Source: Diogma glabrata
Lineage: Eukaryota; Arthropoda; Insecta; Diptera; Cylindrotomidae
Reading direction: 5' to 3'
Assembly (NCBI GenBank): GCA_963693315.1
Contig: OY856186.1
Span: 459,853,360 to 459,917,359, forward strand
Length of the DNA: 64,000 nt
The translations under genes were made by a program, and so were the position numbers. How positions within the stretch are numbered: the first letter of the stretch is position 1; each line of letters starts with the position of its first letter. Below, piece after piece: positions 44,901 to 56,400 of the stretch. A model generated the notes under the pieces. That model saw nothing but the letters and a program-made list of their open reading frames with translations. It was not told the DNA's origin and searched no databases.

Positions 44901-45571
44901 ACGTATCATATTTTAATGATAAGGTTAAAATAAATGACAATATAAGGCAAACAAGACACTCTAGCTATCTGAAAGAAGTAAAACACAGAACTGATTATGG
45001 CAATAACGAACCGATAAATCGGGGAATTAATAACTTTAATAAATTTATAAAACTATACGATGCAAATATATGTAAAACTACTTTTAAAAATAGAATAAAA
45101 AAATGTTGTATATAAATAGATAACAAAGTTGTATTTAAAGCATTTTATTTTATTTAGGTAAATTTCTGTCTTGTATAGCAAATTTGTAATATTTATTGTA
45201 AATTTTTATTTTTATTATAAATTTTTATTTTTTTTTTAGTGTAAATTTTTATTTTTATTGTAAATTTTTATTTTTTATTATAAACTTTTATTTTTTTTTA
45301 GTGCAAATTTTTATTTTTATTGTAAATTTTTATTTTTAATATAAAATTTTATATTGTTAATTGTTTGTGAATATGTTATTCAAATAAATAAATAAATAAA
45401 TAAATATGTAGAAATAATCTTAAGCACAATGAAATTTGATCATCGAATTTCATTTCCAAGGTTATAATATGTTTGCTAATACTACGCATAAAAAGTGTTT
45501 AGAATGATGTTTTAACAAAAACATAAAATATTGGCTTTACAAAAACTGTTATTTTCTAGTTTAATTTTATA

Positions 45572-45771
45572 NNNNNNNNNNNNNNNNNNNNNNNNNNNNN
45601 NNNNNNNNNNNNNNNNNNNNNNNNNNNNNNNNNNNNNNNNNNNNNNNNNNNNNNNNNNNNNNNNNNNNNNNNNNNNNNNNNNNNNNNNNNNNNNNNNNNN
45701 NNNNNNNNNNNNNNNNNNNNNNNNNNNNNNNNNNNNNNNNNNNNNNNNNNNNNNNNNNNNNNNNNNNNNNN
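45572..45771. other. Assembly gap (200 N)
   Basis: Exactly 200 unknown bases. It falls at the outer edge of a long inverted repeat, a structure that often defeats assembly. Frames through it are meaningless. Confidence 0.99.
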
Positions 45772-47075
45772 TCCGACTTCCAGTCGTCGGACTGAAAAAA
45801 CGCGGCCGAAAATTTGTCGAACAATATGACACTTCAATTTCACTACATTTTGTTAAACAATCCTGTGAAAACTAGTTTTGTGGTGTTTGATTTTCAATAC
45901 CCTGGTATTTTGACCAGTTTGAGTTGTCGGACTCGACAAAAGCAGACAATTTTTTGTCGGACAAATTTACCCTCGTTTTCTAAAACAAATTTCCACCCCC
46001 TATAATAAATAACAAAATTATGGTAATAAATTTACAAGACCCCGGGAAATCGCCATGTTTCGGAATTTCCCGAGGGAAAAAGCGGCCAAATCAAGGAAAA
46101 TGCAGATAAAAAAGTTGTAGGACTCGTCAGGGACAAGCATCTTACGAAGTACAAAATATGTGGTAATCAGAAAATTAAGTAGGTGAAGGCCCAGGGACTA
46201 TATCAATTATCTAAAAAATCCAAACTTTAATAAAAAACTTGAACCACTTCGATTAATTCTTCCGTTGGTACTTAGCGAAACATAATGAATTATTGTTTAT
46301 AAAAGGTCCTTGTTTTTGGTTTCGCTAATGATCAATTATTAAAAAACTTCAATGTTACTTAAAAATAGGCTATAACTACTATAATGATGTCTTAAAAAAG
46401 ATTTTCGGCTTATTAAATTATTAAAATATCATAAAATCAATTATTGATTATCTTAAAAAGCCGAGATCGAAGTCTCATCCTAAGCATTCTATGTTTTACT
46501 TTTTTAAAGTTTGAAATCTTTTAAATCTATTCTATTCTATCTATTAGATCCCTAATAAGCTGTTAGTAGTTTACGATTTGGAGATATTAGCATTATATTG
46601 GGAGTAGCTTCTGTATTTTAATAATCACCAGGCCCTCGCCGTTTTCCTTTTATGATTAACACATATACTTCGTAGTAGTTCGTAAGGCATTTATCCTTAA
46701 CGAGCCCTACAACTTTTTTATCTGCCATTTTCCTCGATTCGGCCGCTTTATCGGTTGGAAAACTCCAAAATATGTTGATTTTTTGGGTCTTGTATATTTA
46801 TTACCAAAATTTTGTTATTTATTAAAGGAGGTAGAAATTTGTTTTAAAAAAACCAATAGGTATTTTGCCCGACAAAAAATTGTTTGCTATTGTTGTGTCC
46901 CACAACTCAAACACGCCAAAATACCGGGGTATTGAAAATCAATTACCGCAAAGGCAAAGTTAATCTTCACAGGATTGTTTAACAAAAATTAGTGAAATTG
47001 AAAGGTCATACTGTTCGATAAATTTTTGGCCGCGTTTTTCCAGTCCGACGACTGCATGTTGGAATGCCGGGGGGA
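45772..47075. mobile_element. Foldback/TIR element with inverted arms over 400 bp
   Basis: The left arm (from the gap to about 46165) and the reverse complement of the right arm (47075 to about 46640) match through CAGTCGTCGGACTG(A/G)AAAAACG, AATTTCACTA, AAACAATCCTGTGAAGA, TTGATTTTCAATACC, AATAAATAACAAAATT, GGTAATAAAT, AAAAAAGTTGTAGG and CTTACGAA. Identity is roughly 75-80% by eye. The spacer of about 475 bp has no transposase frame. The right end is near GGCATTCCAACATGCAGTCG (minus strand). The left end is lost in the gap. Confidence 0.75.
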
Positions 47076-47507
47076 TATTGTTTATTGATTACATACATGT
47101 CTAATTTTTTTTTACAGTTTTAATTAATTGTAAAATATGTATTTGATAAAGTTGTCCGATAAAATAGTGTCCGCTAACTAGCGATAAATCGAAAAATGTC
47201 ATAATTTCAAAGACGATAACGTACGCTCATCTCATCAACCAGGATATATCAATATTAGTCATTAAGTTTAGATATTTTTTAAATATTATAAATTGATACA
47301 AATTGAAAACAGATTCAATATATTAATGAAGCAAGTGCATAGTAAATATACCAACAAACATTTTGAGCTATTTTTTGTAAAAATCCATCTGCATTACATA
47401 TTTATGCATCTGTATTCCATATATCCATATTTTACAAGTTCAGTCGTTATCAAACATCAGTTAAGAATTCTTTTAAAATAGTAAAGTGTAAAGTTAAATT
47501 TATTTAA

Positions 47508-47800
47508 ATGGCGTCGTCAAAAAATTTCAAGTGTAAAAATAGTCCAAATTCAGTTGGTTTTATTTGTGGAATTTATATAATACATGCTGCTAAAAAAATC
47601 ACTCCATTTATAAGAACTGCTTATCTTCATTACTTCGGCATAGAATTGAGTGAAGATAAACCGTGAATGCTGAAAAATTGTTATGCCAACTTAATGCTTT
47701 CAAAATGGCACAACGGAGAAAACGTTTATTTAACGTTTTAACGTTGTGTTACGACCATGTTTTGATCAGTGGGAGTGCTAGCGTACATGATCGATTTAAA
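47508..47800 (+). pseudogene. Fragment of an uncharacterised arthropod protein family
   Basis: ATG at 47508 opens MASSKNFKCKNSPNSVGF, then ICGIYIIHAAKKITPFIRTA, YLHYFGIELSEDKP and stop (47664-47666). After it, shifted frames keep going with LKNCYANL, LSKWHNGENVYL and LCYDHVFDQW. From memory this is the C-x2-C / ITP(L/F)I..AY..YFG / C..C...L..W N-terminal domain of a large family of uncharacterised arthropod proteins, often linked to mobile DNA. Damage: at least two stops or frameshifts, and the expected CxxC cysteines are partly lost. Confidence 0.5.
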
Positions 47801-50338
47801 GTTTTAATTGCGTTATCACATTTTTTCTAAATATACAGAAGAGTTTTGTAAACGGAAACGGAAACGATAAACTTCATTTTTGAGTTTTTCTCAAGAAAAA
47901 AATTTTTTTCCGAATTTTGAGTTTTGACTTTTTTTGGGAAAACTTGAATAACTTTGTGAAGCCTGCACCAATATTCGTGTTTATTAACTTAAAAGGACGG
48001 GAATTGAATTTACTAGAGGTTTAATGAAAAAAATTGACTATTATTATTTGTTCCAAATTTATGGCGTTGAAGATGGAAAAATTTGTAAAAAACATAAATT
48101 TTTCGTTTTTTTTTTCAACTTTTTTCGAGTAACAAAAAATAGCTCAAAATGTTTTTTATCATATTTACTATGCACAATATATAGAATCTGTTTTGTTTTG
48201 GAAAATATGAGATCCAAAAACCGGAACAACCTTTTTTTCACTGAAAAAATTGGTTTTTCGCGAATATCTTAAAAACAAGAGCTAACCTAAAAAACTGAAT
48301 ATGATATTTGTGTTCAGCAGTTCAAAAATCAAAATCCATAAAAATCGTTGGGTTTTATTTAGGAAGATTTTTCTTGAAAACCAGTGTAATTAATGTTGTT
48401 TGTTTTCGGAAGACTGATAATGTTCAATCTGAGGATTGCTTTGTTTGATTGTTGTTCAATTTGGTAGAATTTGACCGATTATGGATTAAATATATGATCA
48501 AAACGTTACTTGTTGTTTTAATAAATGACTCCGCGTTTGTCGGTAAACCAAAGAAAGCAGTCACTTCTTTCATATTTTAATTATTATAAGATATTACATG
48601 CGGCTATTAATTGTTTTCAAGAGTAGTCATCAATGACGTTGTTGTTGTTGTTTTTGTTGTTGTCTATTCCACTCTTATTACTACTGAGCAAACCACACAT
48701 GTTCGACCTAAGTTGGAATAGGATCGTTCCTGTTAATCTAGGTAAAAAAATTCTTGACAGGTCCGCTATAGTGATGGATGATGTTCAAGCACTATATTTT
48801 TGTCGTATATTATTAGTTTATCAACTACCGCTTTTCTGTTTAGCTCTTCCAGGAGTCCCTTATAAGTTTCATTAACTAGCAGGCAGTTAGTATCAGAATT
48901 TGCATGTCTGGAGACTGGAATATAGGAGCTATTTGGGCAGCTTCTGAAATGTATTGGTATGTCAACCAGTTCTTTGCATGAGGTTTTTATGTCAGGTTAG
49001 TGTGCCAGCAGATCATTTTGTCGATCGTTGTATTTGCAGAATTTTAAAACGTCGGCTTAAAATACCTTAAAAAATAACTTTTAAAATTTGGTTATCAGCT
49101 ATTTGATGGCTGAAATTGAAATACTGTCGATAATTCGGATAAATAACCAAGTCTAGGTGTAGGATAACAAAACGTAGCGCCGTCGTTTGCACATTACGTT
49201 GTGCACTGTGAGTTATAATTTTTGTGTTGTGATCACAATGTTATGTGAGTGAACAAACAATGTTATGAGTGAAATGTTCACAACTTCATTAAAAAATTTT
49301 GATTGATCTGTCCAGTGTGATGAATTTCAAATGTGGAGATGTTATCTTAGAAACGTCCGACATTATTATAAAAGAAAAAGATTTATATATAGAAACAAAT
49401 AAAGTCGCATTTTTATCTAATTTCAATTATATTTATATAAGTTGAAAATGTATGATTCATGTTTATAAAGTTTTTAATTGATTCAATATAATTTTATAAT
49501 AATTACACTTTTAAATCATTCAATGATTCATTAAATTCATTACGTGTTTCTTTTAATATGTTTAAATAAAACATAAATACTTATTCGCAAAATTAATAAA
49601 AAAATTCATAAATATCTAAAACTTCAATCATTTAATATAAATTAAATGAATTGTTCAATAAGATTAAATAGCTAAAATTCATTCAGCTGTTTTATATGAT
49701 ACATTAATGAATGTTTAGATGAATTTGCAAATATTTTTTTTCTGTGTACAATAGCTTCGCAAAATGAATTTGCTTCCAAAAGAAACTGTCATCTATATTT
49801 TTGTGGCTTTATGAATGAAAATCTGATCAATTATAGGTCGTCAAATAATTAATTAAATAAAAAATTAAAATTAGATAAATATACAAATCGAACAGAAAGA
49901 AAAAGGAAATTACAGCATCGTAAACAAATGGCGATCCAAGAGGCGATCCAAAATTGGCCACAAAACTTGATTCACTACTTTTTCTTGAAAAATAATCGAT
50001 TATAGGATTAATATTTTATCTAATAATCAAGAGACCGATTAATCAAACTTAAATAATTGATTATCTATAAGAAATCGGTGTGTTGCCATTAATATACTAA
50101 ATAGAAGAGTGGAGGCTGTCAACCAGTAGCCATTTCCTGTATTAATTATAAAATTCAATCAATTTTATGGTCTAGTTTTACTTTAAGACTTAATTCAATC
50201 GATTAGTTTTATTTAGGTTATCAGCCTGTAGAATTTTTGCCAATTTACTAACCATATTGGCTAACTATTGGTTAATTAGAAAACCGATGTGTTGATGGTT
50301 GTTATAGTATCGCCTAGAACACTTTGATGGTTGAACGT
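47801..50338. other. AT-rich DNA, no gene recognised
   Basis: Frames at 48024-48272, 48059-48241 and 48633-48875 lack domains. 47880-48380 is a Phe/Lys-like low-complexity stretch similar in style to 33.8-34.3 kb. Nothing else is supported. Confidence 0.3.
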
Positions 50339-50765
50339 CTAGAATACTTTGATAGTTGTTATAGTGTCGCCTAGAACCTCACTGGAAATCGAGCTCGAGT
50401 CCTCCGATTTCAATTCTCGTTGACTAGTACCGACTCCACTAAGGTTTTTAACACGGAAATATTCCATTATTTTTTGGTAAAGAAAATTATTGCAAAAACT
50501 TTGAATGTTCAAGTAAACTTTGAAATTATTAGACACAAATTTTCAGTTTCGCTCCAAAATTTTGTTGAATTTGGCTTTATGTTTCCCAAATTTACCAGTA
50601 TTTTGGAAACGATGTGAGTTTGGTACAACATCCAAACTGTTTTCCTCACAAGCTTTAATTTTTTCAGGTTCGCACCCAAAACAATTGTCATGTATTGGCA
50701 AAGTTGTATTGGTTGGCCACTAGCACAATTCACAACCACTTCTCGATCTTCAAGAGTGCATGTTG
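50339..50765 (-). pseudogene. Cysteine-rich coding relic, unidentified
   Basis: Minus strand from about 50765: SNDILYSTCTLEDREVVVNC, then ASGQPIQLCQYM. Next, with a frame shift, NCFGCEPEKIKACEENSLDV, then VPNSHRFQNTGKFGKHKAKF and a stop near 50552. A third frame (50536-50339) ends MEYFRVKNLSGVGTSQRELK, SEDSSSISSEVLGDTITTIK, VF. The Cys spacing and natural composition suggest a once-coding, probably secreted protein. I cannot name it. It might instead be exons of a live gene with unusual splice sites. Confidence 0.35.
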
Positions 50766-51213
50766 AATATAAAATATCGTTGGAATTATCTTACTAATAG
50801 TTAAAAACATTACACCACTCAGTTTTTTGTGGTGTATTCAAATAGCGCTAAGAGTTTTATTACGTCTTTTATCCGCTGTCACGAAAGGATTTAGATTTTT
50901 TTAATGATCATTTAGAAGTAAAAATAATTAAAAAAAATGGATGCTTTAAATAGCGAATTAGTTGATTACTTTCACTTCGATTTATAATGCAATCGATTAA
51001 CTGTTTCCCGCATCATCATAACATATATACGCATATTGGTAAGATCAGTTATATTGTAAATATTTAGTTAACTTTTTATATGCCGGTGTATCAACCCCGC
51101 GTTCATGCTATTAACATATACGAATTAACGTATGATATTGCAAACTACTGGATACAGCAGTGAAATATCACTATAAACAATTTAGGGGTGATCACGTATA
51201 AACCCTATTAAGT

Positions 51214-51360
51214 CAACGGTAGCACTCTCAATATCAGTAATAAAATATCCTCCATTGCTACGACGCTATTGCGCTTCCCTAAGAAATAAGCCTCTACACA
51301 ACTCAATATGTGGATTTTAAACATTGAGAAAAAGAGTGCTTCACATGATTGAGGAGTACT
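51214..51360 (+). mobile_element. SINE-like element fragment (copy 2, body only)
   Basis: Plus strand: GTCAACGGTAGCACTCTCAA, CGACGCTATTGCGCTTCC, CAACTCAATATGTGGATTTT, GAGAAAAAGAGTGCTTCACA, TGATTGAGGA. This matches in sense the body of the minus-strand copies at 37.6, 53.5 and 56.4 kb. No 3' tail. Confidence 0.65.
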
Positions 51361-51365
51361 CTATT

Positions 51366-51500
51366 AGCTAATGTCATATCGTATATTTCCCCATCTTTAT
51401 CAAGTATGGTGTTTCGATGGGTCACATAGTTCAATAGATAGGTTGTTGATATTTTGTTTCGAAAATTGTATTGGCATTCAGATATCGAATAACTATCTTC
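51366..51500 (-). mobile_element. LINE RT fragment
   Basis: Minus strand: SISECQYNFRNKISTTYLLN, YVTHRNTILDKDGEIYDMTL. It corresponds to the QYGFR...ST...L.YVTH block just before the first catalytic Asp of CR1/Jockey-group RTs. The catalytic block itself is missing because the SINE-like fragment starts there. Confidence 0.55.
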
Positions 51501-51971
51501 CAAAGATTTTGATATGGTGTGGATTAATATATTACTCATATATTTAATATGTTTAGTATATATTTAACATTGATAAATATATTTTATTGAAACATATATT
51601 TTAATATATTTAACATTGACAATTGCGCTCGGCTGACGGCCCCGAGCTATTATCAATCAACTTGCTTTCGAAATTTTCGCAAAAAATTATTTCGAATTAT
51701 CACAGTCCTTGGGATATCCTGTCGCTTGGACTTTTAGATATTGTGATCGATTTACGGGATTTTTGCCTTCGAAAAGAAATATTTTTGTTGGGATTTCATT
51801 ATTGAAAAGGGAACGAATTTATTAATACCGAATTCAAAGGTTTCAGTAAAGTTTTGTATATTTTTTATATATTTTCTTTAATTAACTGCCTTATTATCAT
51901 GAAAGATAGTGAAAAATGCAGAAGAAAGTATAAATTGAACAAAAATAGGATCCTTGCCATTTTGATATTTT

Positions 51972-53513
51972 TTTAGGGTTCCGTTTTTTATACGGAACAC
52001 TATTAGTGAGAGTAAAACGTGTGTTTCACATTATTTCGATTATCTCGATTACAATAAATCCAATGAACCTGAAATTTGGGGTGCGTATAAAACTAATCTG
52101 TCCACACAAAGTGAGGAGTTGAAAAATAAGTAAAATGGTTTTCGTTTGGTTAACAGGGCTACGATGTGAGGCCTTTGAGAAAATACATTTTTATATCGAG
52201 TCAAGTAGGGTATCATATGAAAGGGCTTCACTTCAGTATTTCTAAAAAATGTATTTTGGAACTTTACACCCCATCATTTTTTGTGTAATTCTAAATAATG
52301 GCGTTTTCAGTATGTTTTCTTTCCTCGATTAGCTCCGAGCCTAAGTAATCGAAAATCTTAAAAAGTATTTTGAATGATTGGAAAATTAGTAAGTTTTTAA
52401 AGAACAATATAGTAAAGTACTAAATACTAATGATTATATTTATTAAGGGGAAGGATATGAGAAGGGGTAAATACACCATTTAAAACCCGGTCAAGTGGGT
52501 TGTCATTTTAAAGAACACTAAAATTAAGAAACATTACAATTTTGTTTAGAATTTTGCGATTCATCGTTTTTGAATTATTCTAAAAAAAAGTGCAACAAAA
52601 AGTTGGTACCCCTCCCCCATACGTTTCTTCGTTGATTGACAGAAAAATTTGACAGAGATAGGAAATTTGATAAACCTTTAACGAAAAATATAGCAAAGCT
52701 TCAAGTGATTTTATTTCTATGTGTTTAGGGGATGGGAGTTGGGAAGGGTGAAAAAAAAGGTTTTTTGGCTCGCATGAGTGGGGTGTCATTTGAAAGAGCA
52801 CCAAAATTAAGAAACAGTACAATTTGTTTTTAGAATTTTCCGATGCACCGTTTTTGAACTATTCTCAAAAAAGTGCAACAAAAAGTTGGTCCCCCCCCTA
52901 TACGTTTCTTCGTTGATTGACAGAAAAATTTGACAGAGATAGGAAATTTGATAAACCTTTAACGAAAAATATAGCGAAGCTTCAAGTGATTTTATTTGTA
53001 TGTGTTTAGGGGATGGGAGTGGGGAAGGGTGAAAAAAGGTTTTTTGGCTCGCATGAGTTGTCATTTGAAAGAACACCAAAATTAAGAAACATTACAATTT
53101 TTTTTAGAATTTTCCGATGCACCGTTTTTGAAATAAAATATTCTAAAAAAAGTGCAACAAAAAGTTGGACCCTCCCCCTCTGTACGTTTCTTCATTGATT
53201 GACAGAAAAATTTGAAAAAAATCATAGAGATAGGAAATTTGATAACAGGATTGAGTCGTTCCTTAGCTCCCATAAACAGCTATGGATAACATTTAACCTA
53301 AAGTAATATTTTTTATATCATTTCGATCAATTTAGATGAGATTGACATTTACTATTGATATTTACGATGAATCATTTATTTTTTATGTGTCTATGGTCTG
53401 GCAATATAAACCCTTTACAACACAACTTTATGTTAATTATTTTGATATTGTTTTCTTTACGTTCACAGAACCCTTGACGAGCGAATTTTTTTCGCACTTG
53501 TCTGACTTTTTTA
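51972..53513. mobile_element. 1.5-kb repeat family, copy 1, with internal ~270-bp tandem units
   Basis: Begins AGGGTTCCGTTTTTTATACG, then GAACAC, and ends CAGAACCCTTGACGAGCGAA then CGCACTTGTCTGACTTTTTT; copy 2 has the same ends. The interior holds about 2.7 tandem units starting near 52445, 52730 and 53010. Each carries GGGGATGGGAGT, GTCATTTGAAAGA, AATTAAGAAACA, AAAGTGCAACAAAAAGTTGG and TTGATTGACAGAAAAATTTG. The ends resemble a repeat widespread in insect genomes (AGGGTTCCGT... / ...GCACTTG.CCGACTTTTTT); this is from memory. No transposase. Confidence 0.75.
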
Positions 53514-54175
53514 AAATAAAATGTGTTGTGTAGTAGGAATTACAATATTTGTCAAAAGTTAAAACAACACAACAACCTTTATAGACCATGGCCCCGCAAC
53601 CAGATGCGTTCCAAGGTGTTGATGAAAGCAAATTTTTTTAATGATTTTTTAAAGAATGGATAACTAAACAACTTATAACATATTAAAATATGACACAGGC
53701 CAATATTTCATGATAGAATAAAGGAAAGAAAACTAAAATAAAAGTAAAAATTTGCACGAACCAAACTAAAATTGGGTTGCCAATAATCCAGTTAGTAGCA
53801 TATTCCTTGATCATGTGACGCAATATCTTCCTCAATGATTAATGCCCAGATATTGAGGTGTATGAAGGCTCGTTTCTTTAGGCAAGCAACGTGCATTCAT
53901 CAAGGAATATATCATAACAAAGATTGAGTGACGCAATGTTTTCCTCAACAATTAGAGCGCACATGTTGAGTTATATGAAACCTCATTTCTTCGAAGAAGC
54001 AATAGCATAGCATCATCAAGGAATAGTCTATAACTAAAATCAACGGTATTAAGGACGGTTGACTGAATAAAGTTCATCCGACAGTACCGTAAGTACAGCC
54101 ACTTTAACTCGTATATCAATAGAAGGGCTGAAGTACGCGGAGTTGTATATCGCTGTTTTAATTAAATTAATCTGA
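53514..54175 (-). mobile_element. SINE-like element copy 3, with an internal 115-bp duplication
   Basis: Minus strand from about 54175 (CTTCAGCCCTTCTATTGATA) to the tail at about 53640-53514 (TTGGAACGCATCTGGTTGCG ... TACTACACAACACATTTTAT). A module starting GTGACGCAAT is present twice in tandem (53815-53929 and 53930-54042), unlike the other copies. It was inserted exactly at the end of the 1.5-kb family copy. Confidence 0.78.
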
Positions 54176-54230
54176 ATACTACCAGAAAGACATTACTCCT
54201 TAAATGTTTGTTATAGTTATTTATATTTTT

Positions 54231-55483
54231 AGGGTTCCGTTTTTTATACGGAACACTATTGGTAAGAATAAAACGTGTTTTTGTTTGTTGCATTATGTCG
54301 ATTATCTCGTAAACCAATAATCCTATGGACCTAAAATTTCAGGTGTTTATAAAACTGACTTATCCACACAAGATGTCGCGTTAAAAAATAAATAAAGTTG
54401 TTTGTTTTACAGAGGTACCATGTGAAGCCTTTGAGAACATACATTTTTTATCGAGACGAGTGAAAGGGCTTCACTTTAGTCTTCTTTAAAAATGTATTTT
54501 GGAATTTTACACCCCACCATTTTTTATATAATTTTGAAAAATGACGTTTTCTTAATGTTTTATTACCCCGATTAACTCGGATCCTACTTCATCGAAAATC
54601 TTTAAATATGTTTGGAATGATAGAAAAATGCGTAGGTTTTTCATGAAAAATATTGAAAAGTGGCAAATACTCATAACTATATTTATTAAAGGGGTGGGAA
54701 TGAGAAGAGGGAAAAACATCATTTAAAACCAAGTCAAGGGGATGTCATTTGAAAGAGCACTTGATTTTAGAAACATTGCCATTTTTTTAGAATTTTGCAA
54801 TGCATAGTTTTTGAATTATTGTCAAAAAAGTGACACAAAAAGTTGGTCCCTCTTTTGGATTTCGAGCTTAATTGACAGAAAAATTTAAAAAATTCACAGA
54901 GATAGGAAGTTTGATAAACTCTGAACGAAAATTATAGCGAAGTCTCAAAAAATTATATTTTTGTGATTTTAAGGGATTGGGGTGGGGAAGGGTGAAAAAA
55001 AAATTTTTTGACCCAATCGAGGGGGTATCATTTGAAAGAGCATCTAATATAAGAAACATTGCAATTTTTTTTTAAATTTTGCGGTTCACAGATTTTTAGT
55101 TATTGTTAAAATAGTGATATTTTAAGTATATGTATACTACCACCACCCTAAATTTCGACGCTGATTTATAGAAAAAATATTCCCAATTTAAACCATTTAC
55201 AAGCTGGTTAAATCTTTCTTTAGCTTAGTTAACATAAACAGCTATGGATAAGATTTAACCTCAAGTATCATTTTTTGTGTCAGTGTTTTTATCAATGTTG
55301 ATGTGATTGACATTTACTATTGACGTTTCCGATTTAACATTTATTCTGTATGTGTCCATAGTCTGGCGATATAAAGACTTTTCAACACAACTTTATGTCA
55401 TTTATTTGTGATATTGTGTTCTTTTATATTCACGGAACCCTTGGCGAGCGAATTTTATTCGCACTTGTCCGACTTTTTTATAA
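54231..55483. mobile_element. 1.5-kb repeat family, copy 2 (1.25 kb)
   Basis: Same start (AGGGTTCCGTTTTTTATACG) and end (ACGGAACCCTTGGCGAGCGA ... GCACTTGTCCGACTTTTTT) as copy 1. It has about two internal units instead of 2.7 (near 54690 and 54965: GTCATTTGAAAGAGCA, GTATCATTTGAAAGAGCA). The terminal GCGAATTTTATTCGC is a hairpin. Confidence 0.75.
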
Positions 55484-55861
55484 TTCTTAAGCTTTTTCTA
55501 ACATATGCTAAATATGCTACAGTACAATGATTCTTAATATTATTTATTTATGCCATGGCATTGGCAAGTCAGAACTCATAGAGATACTGTTATTATAATT
55601 CTCTTATTTTGTATAGATATATCTTTTATTTTGTCTTTCAACTCCTTCATAATGAATATTAAAGAAAGAATAAAATTAATAATAATAAGAAAAAAACTGG
55701 TTCTAATATTCTAACAACATACAAGTTCTAATATTAAGAAGTACATATATTACTTTTTAGAAATGTAAAGTAGCATCATGAATGGAGGGTTGGAATGGAA
55801 GGAATGGAATGGAATGGAAGGTAAAAATAAAATTTGCTCCGGAGCGACTTGAGTGAAACAT
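55484..55861. other. AT-rich DNA with a short GGAAT run
   Basis: GGAATGGAAGGAATGGAATG at about 55793-55815 is a short pentamer repeat. Nothing else recognised. Confidence 0.35.
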
Positions 55862-56127
55862 ATTTTTTTTTTTATTTTTAATTGTAAAATCCAAATTCAC
55901 TTAAAATATTTTTTAATAAATCAATTTTATTTAAAATAATCTTTACTACATGTTTCGAAATTAAAAATTTCATCGACAGGCATTTTCGAACAATTGTAGG
56001 AAAATACCTGTCGATGAAATTTTAAATTTCGATATATGTAGTAAAGATTATTTTAAATAAAATTGATTTATTAAAAGTATTTTGAGTGAGTTTGGATTTT
56101 ACAATTAAAATAAAATAAAAAATATTA
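55862..56127. repeat. Near-perfect 265-bp palindrome with hammerhead-like motifs
   Basis: Centred on CAATTG at 55991-55996, with essentially no loop. The left arm reads AATTGTAAAATCCAAATTCA ... TCTTTACTACATGTTTCGAA ... CATCGACAGGCATTTTCGAA; the right arm is its complement with about 12 differences. Each arm read outward gives CCTGTCGATGAAATTTTTAA then TTTCGAAACATGTAG: a GAAAT/ATTTC stem II followed by GAAAC, laid out like the Penelope-like terminal motif. This suggests two truncated Penelope-type 3' ends joined head to head. Confidence 0.75.
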
Positions 56128-56400
56128 TGGAGGAAGGTTGTTGGTTTGGAAAACAAATTATTTAAATAAGCTGGTAGTGTGTTTTAGTTTCTCTGATTTT
56201 CATAAATTTTTGGTAAAAGTAACAATTTTTAACACTAATTAAATGTATTTTGAAAGTAAAATAGTAGTATGTAATGTAATCAGTGTCAGTTGACCTAAGA
56301 TTCGAAAATGTTTCTACAACTTCTTAAACTTAAACCATGTTCTTCATTTTCACATCCAAGTGGGAAATTACAAATACCTCAGTGATTCCTGAACGTAAAT

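Larger units (their letters stand above)
41811..45406 (+). mobile_element. LINE (CR1/Jockey group) with nearly intact RT, split by a TIR element
   Basis: 5'-truncated in the post-endonuclease linker. ORF pieces: linker 41830-42253, RT start 42258-42475, TIR insertion 42477-43605, RT 43608-44895, and the C-terminus in another frame to about 45113. The 3' UTR holds three or four A/T-rich reiterations (AAATTTTTATTTTTATTGT, 45190-45345) and ends in an (AAAT)n tail at about 45384-45406. The tail marks target-primed reverse transcription. This is the best preserved RT in the window. Confidence 0.93.

Noticed and set aside
45512..45875. Open frames across the N run
   Set aside because: Unknown bases only.
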